DNA of 64,000 bases from Pseudomonadota bacterium (GTDB lineage: Bacteria > Myxococcota > Myxococcia > Myxococcales > Myxococcaceae). Both the position numbers and the translations under genes were made by a program. The DNA lies in contig JAFAFL010000032.1 of NCBI GenBank assembly GCA_023423535.1, positions 1-64,000 on the forward strand. Reading direction: 5' to 3'. The notes beneath the pieces are model-generated. The model had not been told where the DNA came from. It made no database searches and was given only the letters and a program-made list of their open reading frames with translations. The number at the start of each line of letters is the position of its first letter. The first letter of the stretch is position 1. Below are positions 1-8,221 of this stretch, in pieces.

Positions 1-1
1 G

Positions 2-1528
2 TCGTGGGGAGGGGCGGTCCCCGGGATGCCGGCGAACGCAAACCCGGCGAGAGTGCTCAACCTGAGCCTCGGTGGGGCCGCGGGCCCCTCGCCGACCTAT
101 CAGGACGTGATCGACGCGGGCGTGGCGACGGGAGCGGTCTTCGTGATCGCCGCGGGAAACGAAAACGAGAACGCCTCCACGTCGAGGCCCTGCAATCAGA
201 ACAACGTCATCTGCGTGGGTTCGACGCGGATCTCCGGCGCGCGCTCGAGCTTCTCGAACTACGGCGCGGCGGTGGACGTGATGGCGCCCGGCGGAGAGAC
301 CGCGGAGGACGTCAACGGGGACGGCTATCCGGACGGCGTGCTCTCCACCACGCGCAACGGGAACGGCCAGTACGGCTACCAGTTCGAGCAGGGCACCAGC
401 ATGGCGGCGCCACACGTGGCCGGCGTGGTGGCGCTGATGAAGGCGCGCAATCCGTCGCTCGGTCACGCGCAGGTGGAGAGCATCCTCAAGAGCACCGCGA
501 ACGCGGCGTTCAAGTGCTCGCAGGGCTGCGGCGCGGGGATGGTCAACGCGCACGCGGCGGTGCTCGCGGCGGGAGGCCAGGTGGCGACGGGGCCGGCGAA
601 GCTGTCGGTGTCGAGCTCGGAGCTCTTCCTCGCCACCGCTTCACCGGAGGCCTCGGTGCAGCTGGCGAACACCGGCGGCGCGGCGCTGACGGTCACCGCG
701 GCGGTGAGCGGGGCGCAGGCATCGGTCGTCTCGTTCCCGGAGGGCAACACGCTGCAGCTCGCCGGCGGGCAGGGAGGCGCGCTGAAGGTCCGGGCGGACA
801 CCTCTTCTCTGGCACCGGGCACCTATCCGCTGACGCTCACGCTGACCTCCGGCGGCGGCAACGCGCAGGTGGCGCTGCGGATCCGCGCGGGGGCGACGCA
901 GGAGAAGGACGCGGCGGTGGTGGCGGTGTACCTCGACGGTGAGGAGTGGAAGGTCGGGGGCGAGGCCTGGGCGCGCGCGGCGAAGGGGCACGCCTACGAC
1001 CTCAACACCGGAGCGGGGACCTTCTTCGTGCTCGCCGCGGTGGACGACGACGGTGACGACGAGTGGTTCGAGGACGGCGAGCGCGTCGGCTTCTGGCCCA
1101 CCACCTCGGCGCCGGAGTTCCTCGAGGTGCCGGACAACACGCGGCTCATCGATGCGAACTTCGCCCTGGTGCCCTTCAAGCCGGTGGAAGGCGGCGAGGG
1201 AGGGAAGAGCGGCATCGGCGGCGCGTGTGGAGGCAACGAGGCCTGCCAGAGCAACGACTGCATCACGACCTGGCCGGGCGGCTACTGCAGCCAGCTCTGC
1301 ACCCAGAGCTGCCCAGGTGGCTCCACCTGCTACACGCTGCAGACGGCGGAGGGGCCGGCGTCCATCTGCCTCGCGGGGTGCGCGGCGCCGGGTGGAGGCC
1401 GGAGCTCCTGCCGGCAGGACTACGTCTGCTATCCGGACTCGGCGGGAGGCGGGTACTGCTGGCCGCGGTGCACCTCCAACGCGGACTGCACGAACAGCTG
1501 CAACACCCAGACGGGCTACTGCCAGTAG
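2..1528 (+). CDS. Subtilisin-like serine protease (S8), 5' end outside window
   Basis: Secreted peptidase of the S8 family, C-terminal part only. The frame is open from base 2, and the residues before the first internal Met (base 26) already fit a subtilase core, so the true start, propeptide and the catalytic Asp and His lie upstream of the window. Counting from the Met at 26, the oxyanion-hole Asn is in AAGN (about residue 45) and the catalytic Ser in GTSMAAPH (about residue 125). After the peptidase domain come a beta-sandwich-like region (about 195-290), an acidic segment rich in DDDGDDE that may bind Ca2+, and a Cys-rich tail (about 400-500) with roughly sixteen cysteines, as in myxobacterial secreted proteins with disulfide-rich C termini. 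No membrane tail is present. The downstream gene encodes another secreted serine peptidase. Confidence 0.93.
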   Translation, partial: SWGGAVPGMPANANPARVLNLSLGGAAGPSPTYQDVIDAGVATGAVFVIAAGNENENASTSRPCNQNNVICVGSTRISGARSSFSNYGAAVDVMAPGGETAEDVNGDGYPDGVLSTTRNGNGQYGYQFEQGTSMAAPHVAGVVALMKARNPSLGHAQVESILKSTANAAFKCSQGCGAGMVNAHAAVLAAGGQVATGPAKLSVSSSELFLATASPEASVQLANTGGAALTVTAAVSGAQASVVSFPEGNTLQLAGGQGGALKVRADTSSLAPGTYPLTLTLTSGGGNAQVALRIRAGATQEKDAAVVAVYLDGEEWKVGGEAWARAAKGHAYDLNTGAGTFFVLAAVDDDGDDEWFEDGERVGFWPTTSAPEFLEVPDNTRLIDANFALVPFKPVEGGEGGKSGIGGACGGNEACQSNDCITTWPGGYCSQLCTQSCPGGSTCYTLQTAEGPASICLAGCAAPGGGRSSCRQDYVCYPDSAGGGYCWPRCTSNADCTNSCNTQTGYCQ

Positions 1529-1660
1529 GGCGCGGAGACGTGGGGCGCCCCCCACTGCTCCGGGGGACACGCTCCTCGTCGCCTGCCGGACGGTTGCCGA
1601 GGGCTGCCGGTGGGCGCGCCGCATCGCCATCTCCACCTTCCGCATGGGGAGGGGTGGGCG

Positions 1661-3382
1661 ATGGGGAAGCTGACGAGACTGACGCTCGTGGTGGCGGGCG
1701 TGGCGGGTGTGTTCGCCGCGTGCCATGGCACCGACCGGCTGAACTCGCTGGAGGAGACGCCACCGCCGCCCTATCCGCCGCCGGTGGTGACGGTCGCGCC
1801 TGACGGAGGGGTGCTCGACGACGAGGGACCGTTCGACCACACGCCGGTGCCGACGGACATGGGTGTGCCCGGTCCGCAGAAGACGCTGGACGGCGGGTGG
1901 GTGTACCGGGATCTCGGCGAGGCGGACCCGGACGACGCGCTGCGCGGGCTCATCTCGTTTCCCCTCCGCGACCGACCGGCGCTCGACGCGCGGATCCGCG
2001 AGAGCTACGACCCCTCCAGTCCGCGCTTTCGGCAGTACATGACGGTGGAGGAGTTCATGGCCGCCCACGCGCCCACCGAGCGGCACCTGGACATCGTGGC
2101 CGACTGGCTGGTGTCGCGCGGGCTGGCGGTGCCGAGGCGGGCGACAAACCGGCTCTTCCTCCAGTTCACCGGCACGGTGCGGCAGTTCAACGAGGCGTTC
2201 GGGGTGACGGTGCACGTGCTCGAGCGCAAGTCGCCGCAGGCAGGGAACCCGCCGCACCCGGTGTACGGCCTGCTCGAGCCGATTAGGGCGCCGCAGTTCG
2301 TGAAGGATCGCATCCACGCGGTGGTGGCGCTGGACCTGCCCGCGGACACCCGACCGCTGCCGCCGGAGGGCGGTCAGCCCGAGCCCTTTCCCGAGAGCGA
2401 GATCGCCGGCGCGCTGACGCCGGAGCAGGTGGCGCACGCGTACGGTTTCGCGCCGATGTACGCGAGGGGGCACCGGGGCGAGGGCGTGCGGCTGGGGGTC
2501 ACGGTGGGCGCGGCGTTCCGCTTCCGGGACCTGCGCGCGTTCTGGGCGCAGTTCGGCGTGCAGCGCGAGGACCCGCTGGTCATCGAGACGATGGAAGCGC
2601 CCGCCACCCGCTACAAGGAGAGCCAGCTCGACGTGGAGTGGGCCACGGTGATGGCGCCCGCCGCGGAGGTGCGCGTGTACATGGGCCCGGACGCGCGGAA
2701 CACGTCGATGATCTTCACCTTCAACGAGGCCATCGCGCGGAACGAGATCGACGTGCTGACGGACTCGTTCGCGCACCGGGAGGATTCGGAGCCGGTGCCG
2801 GTGCGCGAGGCCTACGACATGAGCGCGGCCATGGCCGCGGCGCTGGGGATCACGGTGGTGGCGGCGAGCGGTGACTCGGCGGGCGTGGACACGCCGTCGT
2901 GCAGTCCGTACGTGACCGCGGTGGGCGGCACCGAGCTCTTGATGAACGGCAACAGCATCCACCTCGAGCGCGCGTGGACGGAGTCGGGCTCGGGCATCAG
3001 CCGCACCTTCCCGACGCCGTGGTGGCAGGAGGGCGTGCACCCGGAGCTGCAGGGGAAGCGCGGCGTGGCGGACGTCGCCCTCAACGCGAAGAACGGCTAC
3101 TGGTTCCTCTACCTCAACCGGTGGACGAGCCTGAACGGCACCTCGTTCAGCTCCCCGGTGTTCGCCGCGATGATCGCGGTGGTCAACGGCGCGCGCCTGA
3201 AGGAGGGCCGCCCGCGCGTCGGCTTCCTCAACCAGACGCTCTACACGGAGCCGGCGGTGCGCGAGACCTTCCGCGACATCACCGAGTGGGCCACGCCGAA
3301 GTACAGCGCCCACGAGGGCTGGGACTTCCCCACCGGCTGGGGGGCGCCCGACGCAGAGGGACTGCACCGCACGCTGCCGTAG
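1661..3382 (+). CDS. Sedolisin/kumamolisin-type serine-carboxyl peptidase (S53), lipoprotein
   Basis: Acid-type endopeptidase of family S53, 573 aa. The chosen ATG follows a purine-rich RBS; an upstream in-frame ATG at 1610 would put 17 His/Pro-rich residues in front of the signal peptide. The N terminus has a hydrophobic stretch ending in AAC, a plausible lipobox. Residues about 75-235 resemble the pro-kumamolisin activation domain. The catalytic Glu and Asp are seen as E320 and D324 in ESQLDVEW, and the nucleophile is S495 in NGTSFSSP, the usual S53 order E-D-S. A C-terminal segment rich in Asp/Gly (DITEW...GWDFPTGWG) matches the family's Ca2+ site region. It lies 132 bp after the S8 protease, so both may serve extracellular protein digestion. 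Confidence 0.93.
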   Translation: MGKLTRLTLVVAGVAGVFAACHGTDRLNSLEETPPPPYPPPVVTVAPDGGVLDDEGPFDHTPVPTDMGVPGPQKTLDGGWVYRDLGEADPDDALRGLISFPLRDRPALDARIRESYDPSSPRFRQYMTVEEFMAAHAPTERHLDIVADWLVSRGLAVPRRATNRLFLQFTGTVRQFNEAFGVTVHVLERKSPQAGNPPHPVYGLLEPIRAPQFVKDRIHAVVALDLPADTRPLPPEGGQPEPFPESEIAGALTPEQVAHAYGFAPMYARGHRGEGVRLGVTVGAAFRFRDLRAFWAQFGVQREDPLVIETMEAPATRYKESQLDVEWATVMAPAAEVRVYMGPDARNTSMIFTFNEAIARNEIDVLTDSFAHREDSEPVPVREAYDMSAAMAAALGITVVAASGDSAGVDTPSCSPYVTAVGGTELLMNGNSIHLERAWTESGSGISRTFPTPWWQEGVHPELQGKRGVADVALNAKNGYWFLYLNRWTSLNGTSFSSPVFAAMIAVVNGARLKEGRPRVGFLNQTLYTEPAVRETFRDITEWATPKYSAHEGWDFPTGWGAPDAEGLHRTLP

Positions 3383-3402
3383 CGAGCCGGCGGAAGGCCG
3401 CG

Positions 3403-4761
3403 CTACTCCTCGTCCTTCGCCCCGTTCTCGCCGAGCAGCGCACCGAGCTGCGGCATCGCGCCCGTCTGCAGGCGGCGCACGCTGGAGAGGTGGTGCAGGA
3501 GCAGCTCGCGGTTGTCGTTCACCGAGAGGTTCTGCAGCTCCAGCGCGCCGATGCGGTCCTCGGGCGTGAACGCCGGCTCCTCCACCTTCTCCATGGAGAG
3601 CTTGTCCGGCGCGTAGGTCATGTGCTCGGCCTGCGTGGCGACGATCGTGTAGTCGTCACCGCGGCGCAGCTCGAGGGTCACGCTGCCGGTCACCGACGGG
3701 GCGATCCACTTCGTCAGGCCCTCGCGGAGGAGCAGCGCCTCGGGGTCGAACCACTTGCCCTCGTAGAGCAGGCGGCCCAGGCGGCGGCCGAGGCTGAAGT
3801 ACTGGTCGAGCGTGTTCTCGTTGTGGATGGCGGAGAGCAGCCGCTCGTACACGAGGTGCAAGAGCGCCATGCCCGGCGCCTCGTAGATGCCGCGGCTCTT
3901 CGCGTCGATGACGCGGTTCTCGATCTGGTCGCTCATCCCCAGGCCGTGCCGGCCGCCGATGCGGTTGCACTCGAGGAAGAGCTCGAACACGGAGGCGAAG
4001 CGCTTGCCGTTGATCGTCGTCGGCAGGCCCTGCTCGAAGCCGATCGTCACCTCTTCGGGCGCGATCTGCACCTCGGGCTTCCAGAACGCGACGCCCATGA
4101 TCGGCTCGACGATCCGGATGCCCTTGTCGAGGTGCTCGAGGTCCTTCGCCTCGTGCGTGGCCCCGAGCACGTTGGCGTCGGTGCTGTAGGCCTTCTCGGT
4201 GCCCATGCGGTAGGGCTTGCCGATCTTCGCGAGGTACTCGCTCATCTCGCGCCGGCCGCCGAACGCGGTGACGAACGCCGAGTCGAGCCACGGCTTGTAG
4301 ATCTTCAGCCGCGGGTTCACGAGAAGCCCGTAGCGGTAGAAGCGCTGGATGTCGTTGCCCTTGTGCGTGCTGCCGTCGCCGAAGACGTGCACGTCGTCCT
4401 CGCGCATGGCGGTGACGATCGCGGTGGTGGTCACCGCGCGGCCGAGCGGCGTGGTGTTGAAGTACTTGCGGCCACCGACGGAGAGGTGGAACGCGCCGCA
4501 CTGGATGGCGATGAGGCCCTCGCGCACGAGCAATTCGCGGCAGTCCACGAGGCGCGCGGCCACCGCACCGTGCTCCTTCGCGACGGGCGGGATCTCGGCG
4601 GGATCCTTCTCGTCCGGTTGGGCGAGATCCGCGGTGTAGGCGTGGACCTTCATGCCCTGCTCGGCGAGCCAGGCGACGGCGCAACGGGTGTCGAGGCCCC
4701 CGCTGAAGGCGATGCCCAGCGCGGTGCCCTTCTCGGGGAGGGTGCGGTAGATGCGGCTCAT
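3403..4761 (-). CDS. argG: Argininosuccinate synthase
   Basis: Joins citrulline and aspartate with ATP to give argininosuccinate, the seventh step of arginine synthesis (cytoplasmic). The 452-aa product follows the E. coli-type ArgG along its whole length: the ATP-pyrophosphatase P-loop SGGLDT near residue 20, GDGSTHKGND, EKAYSTDANVLGATHEAKDLE, and RIGGRHGLGMSDQIENR. The ATG at 4761 gives the family length (about 447 aa in E. coli); the open frame runs further upstream but with no homologous sequence. The gene stands alone, transcribed away from the small exported-protein gene at 4876. No other arg gene is in the window. Confidence 0.97.
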   Translation of the reverse strand: MSRIYRTLPEKGTALGIAFSGGLDTRCAVAWLAEQGMKVHAYTADLAQPDEKDPAEIPPVAKEHGAVAARLVDCRELLVREGLIAIQCGAFHLSVGGRKYFNTTPLGRAVTTTAIVTAMREDDVHVFGDGSTHKGNDIQRFYRYGLLVNPRLKIYKPWLDSAFVTAFGGRREMSEYLAKIGKPYRMGTEKAYSTDANVLGATHEAKDLEHLDKGIRIVEPIMGVAFWKPEVQIAPEEVTIGFEQGLPTTINGKRFASVFELFLECNRIGGRHGLGMSDQIENRVIDAKSRGIYEAPGMALLHLVYERLLSAIHNENTLDQYFSLGRRLGRLLYEGKWFDPEALLLREGLTKWIAPSVTGSVTLELRRGDDYTIVATQAEHMTYAPDKLSMEKVEEPAFTPEDRIGALELQNLSVNDNRELLLHHLSSVRRLQTGAMPQLGALLGENGAKDEE

Positions 4762-4875
4762 GCGGGCGCGACCTATCAGCCCTGCGCGTGCGGCACCAGA
4801 GCGGAGGGAAGGGCGGTGGCCGGCGCTGGGATGCGGTGCTTGCGAGGCTCTCCTGCTTGAGGTCCCATCGCGCAC

Positions 4876-5442
4876 ATGTCCCGCGTCCACGCCATGCTTG
4901 CCGCCGCCGCGCTCGTGCTCCTCGCCTCGGGGGATTCGCACGCCAACGCCGCCGCGCCGACGACCTACACCGTGAAGGTGGAGGGCAACCGGGTGACCGT
5001 GTGCCCCTGGAACTTCGACGACCGCATGTGCCCGGATGAGGGCCTCGTGCGGAAGAAGGCCGGGAGCCGCGAGGCGGTCCGACTCTCCGACTGCGATGCC
5101 GAGCGCTGCTTCGTCGATGAGTGCGTGCCGCCAGGCGAGTACCAGTACGGGTTCGCGAAGCCCTACGCGTGCGTCCCCGCCTCCGCGAGCACCGACTACT
5201 TCGTCGAGGTGGAGGTCGCCGCGGAAGGTGAGCCCGGCGCCTGTCAGCGCACCGAGGGCTTCGCCGGTCCCGTTCCACATCCCGACGGCGCACCGTGGGG
5301 GCTCGACAGGACCGTCTGCGAGTACGGGCCGATGGGCTGCAGCTGCAACGAGGGCGCGGCGGTGGTCTCGGTGAACGCGCTGGTGCTCGGGGCGGGGCTG
5401 CTGCTGCTCCGCCGGCACCGCCGCCAGCGGCGCGAGGGGTGA
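4876..5442 (+). CDS. Exported Cys-rich protein with C-terminal membrane anchor, unknown function
   Basis: 188 aa, family not recognised. A Sec-type signal peptide is visible (hydrophobic residues about 5-20, cleavage near SHANA). The middle part has about eight cysteines, suggesting disulfides outside the cytoplasm. Residues about 158-178 form a single hydrophobic helix followed by an Arg-rich tail, the layout of a membrane-anchored or MYXO-CTERM-like sorted protein. It overlaps the start of the next gene by 4 nt (GTGA), so the two are probably translated together. Function is unknown. Confidence 0.8.
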   Translation: MSRVHAMLAAAALVLLASGDSHANAAAPTTYTVKVEGNRVTVCPWNFDDRMCPDEGLVRKKAGSREAVRLSDCDAERCFVDECVPPGEYQYGFAKPYACVPASASTDYFVEVEVAAEGEPGACQRTEGFAGPVPHPDGAPWGLDRTVCEYGPMGCSCNEGAAVVSVNALVLGAGLLLLRRHRRQRREG

Positions 5443-5759
5443 GTCCGTACCTGCTCGCGATGGCGCTGACGCTGGCCGTCGAGGTCCCGATCGTCGCGCT
5501 CCTCTTTCCGCGTCAACGGCTGCGCCTGGCCCTCGTGTGCGCGGCGGCGACGGTGGCGACCCACCTGACGATGCACTTCGCCCTGCCGCGGGTGCTCGGG
5601 TCGTGGGGCGCGGCGGTGTTGTGGGGAGAGCTGGGCGCGCTGACCGTGGAGGCCGCGGCGTATACCACTGCGAGCCGGCCGCGCGATCCGGGTCGGGCCC
5701 TCGTCGCCTCCGCGCTCGCGAACCTCACCAGCTACGCCGCGGGGCTGGCGCTGTTCTGA
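5439..5759 (+). CDS. Small integral membrane protein, unknown
   Basis: 106 aa from a GTG start that overlaps the previous stop codon by 4 nt. Nearly the whole chain is hydrophobic, with about four predicted membrane helices, and there is no conserved motif I recognise. Translational coupling to the exported Cys-rich protein suggests they work together at the envelope, but that is inference from position only. The frame is open further upstream inside the previous gene, so the GTG start rests on the overlap and the composition change. Confidence 0.7.
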   Translation: MSPYLLAMALTLAVEVPIVALLFPRQRLRLALVCAAATVATHLTMHFALPRVLGSWGAAVLWGELGALTVEAAAYTTASRPRDPGRALVASALANLTSYAAGLALF

Positions 5760-5780
5760 GAAACCTCCCGAACGCGCGAA

Positions 5781-5811
5781 GGCGACGCCCGGAGCCTGTC
5801 CGGACGCCGCC
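5781..5811. terminator. Hairpin between convergent genes
   Basis: Inverted repeat with 13-base arms (two mismatches) and a 5-base loop in the gap between the + strand membrane gene (ends 5759) and the - strand lipoprotein gene (ends 5860). Its position fits a bidirectional terminator. There is no clear T-tract, so Rho-independent action is uncertain. Confidence 0.5.
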
Positions 5812-5859
5812 TCGCTCTCAGTTGCTCTCAGTCGGTTGCGGTCTCAGCAGCGCACGGCG

Positions 5860-6213
5860 CTACTTCTGCTCGATGTGCTCGAGCTCCTGGGTGCTGAGGT
5901 CCGTCGCGTCCACCGGCTCGTTCGGCTCGTTCGGATCGCGGAGCTCCACGCCCTCGTCGTGCGCGCCACCCCAGGCGCCGCGGTTGCGATCCTCCTGAAG
6001 CTCGCGCGCCTCTTCGCGGACGTCCTGCTGCGCCTCGCGGACCGCCGCGTTGCGCTCCTCCACGGAGTCGTACTGGCGCCCCTGCACCTCGCCCAGCTCG
6101 CGCTGCGCCTCCTGCAGATCATTCTCGGCGCCACGCTCGTTGCGGCTCTCACACCCCGTGAGCCCGAACACCGCCATCGCCGCCACCGCGGCACCTGCGA
6201 AGAGCTTCTTCAT
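5860..6213 (-). CDS. Small coiled-coil lipoprotein, unknown
   Basis: 117 aa. The ATG at 6213 follows an AGGGAG RBS and opens a lipoprotein signal peptide (MKK, hydrophobic run, lipobox LTGC near residue 21). The rest is highly charged, rich in Glu/Arg/Gln with heptad-like spacing, so an alpha-helical coiled coil is likely, ending in an acidic tail. It resembles many small myxobacterial lipoproteins of unknown role. An in-frame ATG 33 bp upstream is less likely because it would bury the signal sequence. Confidence 0.8.
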   Translation of the reverse strand: MKKLFAGAAVAAMAVFGLTGCESRNERGAENDLQEAQRELGEVQGRQYDSVEERNAAVREAQQDVREEARELQEDRNRGAWGGAHDEGVELRDPNEPNEPVDATDLSTQELEHIEQK

Positions 6214-6372
6214 GTCTGGCTCCCTCCCTTTCGGCCGGGCATTCACCCGGCGGCTTTCGGAAGGGTGGGGCGCGCCGCCTCATTTGGCAGCCCGCTCGGC
6301 ACCGATGCCCGGTCGGCCGGCTGCTCACTGGGCGAGGCGGGTCCGCGCGTGCCGGGTTAGAACCTCGTCACC

Positions 6373-6831
6373 GTGAATCTCGTCGATGAACTTCAGCGAA
6401 TCGTCGCAGCACTCGAAGCGGCCCGGATTCCGTACGCCGTGTGCGGGGGCATCGCGGTGACCATTCATGGCGTAGTGCGGGCGACGAAGGACATCGACCT
6501 GCTCGTTCGGCGCGCGGATCTCGAGCGGGTGCTCGAGGCGATTCGACCGCTTGGCTACAAGTTCGTCGCGTTGCCGATGACTTTCGAGCAGGGAACGCCT
6601 CGCGAGCGGCACCTTCAGCGCGTGACGAAGATTGAGAGCACGGACCACCTGATCATCGACCTGATGCTGGACGAAGGTGCGCTGGCGGGATTCCTCGCGG
6701 AGTCCATGCGGATCGAGCTGCCCTCGGGGCCGATTCGCGTCGTGACGAGAGAAGCCCTCGTGCGGATGAAGCGTCTGGCAAATCGGAGCCAGGACCGCGC
6801 GGATCTGGAGAAGCTGGACGGTGGCTCATGA
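6373..6831 (+). CDS. Nucleotidyltransferase-superfamily protein (AbiEii/DUF6036-like)
   Basis: 152 aa from GTG. The N-terminal third carries the nucleotidyltransferase signature: CGGIAVTIHG followed by R-x-T-K-DID, where the two Asp would bind Mg2+. This minimal fold occurs in AbiEii/MenT-type toxins, in stand-alone DUF6036-like proteins and in antitoxins; I cannot place it more exactly. The last codons overlap the next gene by 4 nt (ATGA), and that gene overlaps a third in the same way, so the three are one translation unit. Codons in this cassette use A/T more than the neighbours, suggesting recent acquisition. Substrate unknown. Confidence 0.82.
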   Translation: MNLVDELQRIVAALEAARIPYAVCGGIAVTIHGVVRATKDIDLLVRRADLERVLEAIRPLGYKFVALPMTFEQGTPRERHLQRVTKIESTDHLIIDLMLDEGALAGFLAESMRIELPSGPIRVVTREALVRMKRLANRSQDRADLEKLDGGS

Positions 6832-7094
6832 CGGCCCTTCTCGATCCGCGCGAGGTCCAGGCGCGTCTGGAACAGCTTCGCGTTCTCTGGCGGCCTCTCA
6901 CGGAGGCCGAAGCGCGAGCACGGATGGAAGATCCCGCTGGGCTGGACCGCCAGCAGTCGTTCGAAGCCGCCGTGGCACAGCGGCTCGAGGAACTTCGGGC
7001 GCTGTGTGAGCTCTCCGCAGCGCTTCGGCGCCAGGAAACAGGTTCGACGTCAACCGACGCCGTGTCCGGCTCCCCCATATCTTCGGGAACATGA
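6828..7094 (+). CDS. Small helical protein, middle gene of cassette, unknown
   Basis: 88 aa, starting in the ATGA overlap with the nucleotidyltransferase gene and ending in an ATGA overlap with the next. It is rich in Ala, Glu, Leu and Arg with two probable amphipathic helices, and has no signal peptide and no recognised domain. Its size and position between a nucleotidyltransferase and an unknown protein resemble an antitoxin or adaptor, but this is inference. The overlaps at both ends and the in-frame helical composition argue that it is a real gene. Confidence 0.68.
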   Translation: MTALLDPREVQARLEQLRVLWRPLTEAEARARMEDPAGLDRQQSFEAAVAQRLEELRALCELSAALRRQETGSTSTDAVSGSPISSGT

Positions 7095-8035
7095 TCCCAC
7101 CCTGCCCGAGGCCGATGCCCGAGGCCCTCGTCGAGCCCCTTCGCGTTCTTGCCGCCGCCTGGTTGACGAGCCCCCTACGACCTCGCGTAGCAGCCGGAGT
7201 GAACGCAGCGTGGTCCAGGCTCGTCGAAGACTGGATCCGGACCTCCTCGCTGCCCCTCTACATTCGCAAGAGTTCCGTAGAGCGAGGCGTGGCGCTGCGG
7301 CACGAGTCGGGGCGGCTGCTCATCCCGTGCGACAACACCACGGCCGTCTGGGCCTACACGCTGGCGCTCGAGAGCGAAACGCCGACGCTCGAAGAGGTCA
7401 CCGCGACCGTGGCTGCAGGAGGGATCCCCTTCACGTTCAGGGGGCTACGAGGCCGTTTCGCGCGCTTCTACGCCATGGGATGGAAGCTCGCCCACATCGA
7501 GGACGTCGGCCTCAACACCCGAGCACCGTTGGAGAGCCTGCCCATCGCAGTCCTCGAGGCGCACTTCCGAAAGCTGGTGATGCCCTCGAACATGTTCGCG
7601 GTCCCGAAACACTGGGCGGGACTCGGCGAGGTCCCGGAGATCATCGACGCGTTCCGGGCAGCGGCAGCGCGGGAGGGGCAGAACCTCAACGCGCCCGAGG
7701 CGACGCAGGGCGACGAGGTACTCGTCGAGAACGTGGCTCGGGACCTCGCGCGCGCAGCCGTGGTCCCACAGATTGAAGCCTCGAATGAGGCCCGGCCGGT
7801 CGCGAGCTATGAGGCATCACGATTGCTGTTCAAGTCTGCGATCATCGATCCGCTTGAAGACGACGAACTCTTCCAGGTGGTGACGCCGCAGGGCGTCTTC
7901 GCGATGACGAAGCGGCAGTTCCTCACGACCTTCAGGAACGTCGTCGAGACCTCCAGTTATCGAGACGGCGGCGTGTACAGCTACAGCACGACGCCGGCGA
8001 AGGCGCTCCAGTACCTGCGTCCGCGGCGCCCATAG
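7091..8035 (+). CDS. Unknown soluble protein, third gene of cassette
   Basis: 314 aa, starting in an ATGA overlap with the preceding gene. No signal peptide or membrane segment is visible. I do not recognise the family. Notable stretches are a basic segment LPLYIRKSS (about residues 54-62), aromatic/charged motifs GWKLAHIEDVG (about 135) and HFRKLVMPSNMF (about 157), and a C-terminal part (about 245-300) with SYRDGGVYSYST. The mix of conserved-looking Trp, His, Asp and Arg residues would fit a nucleic-acid enzyme, but no catalytic motif can be named. A defence or toxin role is possible given the nucleotidyltransferase partner. Confidence 0.72.
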   Translation: MIPPCPRPMPEALVEPLRVLAAAWLTSPLRPRVAAGVNAAWSRLVEDWIRTSSLPLYIRKSSVERGVALRHESGRLLIPCDNTTAVWAYTLALESETPTLEEVTATVAAGGIPFTFRGLRGRFARFYAMGWKLAHIEDVGLNTRAPLESLPIAVLEAHFRKLVMPSNMFAVPKHWAGLGEVPEIIDAFRAAAAREGQNLNAPEATQGDEVLVENVARDLARAAVVPQIEASNEARPVASYEASRLLFKSAIIDPLEDDELFQVVTPQGVFAMTKRQFLTTFRNVVETSSYRDGGVYSYSTTPAKALQYLRPRRP

Positions 8036-8221
8036 CCCGAGATGCGTGCGCGGCCGTCCGGCCGTCTCAAGGCTGCACCGATCCGGAACACCGCGACGCC
8101 CCACTCTGGCGCGCATAGCTGCTCCATCTCGGCGCAGGTCGTTCCCGGCCCTCTCGCACGCGCCGCATGGTCCACCCGCTGCACTGGCCCTCTCCGCGGC
8201 ACCGAAGGGGAGGCGCACGAC

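Noticed and set aside
641..3367. Long minus-strand open frame of 908 codons opposite the two peptidase genes
   Set aside because: Arg/His-rich composition is that of an antisense shadow in GC-rich DNA; the + strand frames hold clear peptidase motifs.
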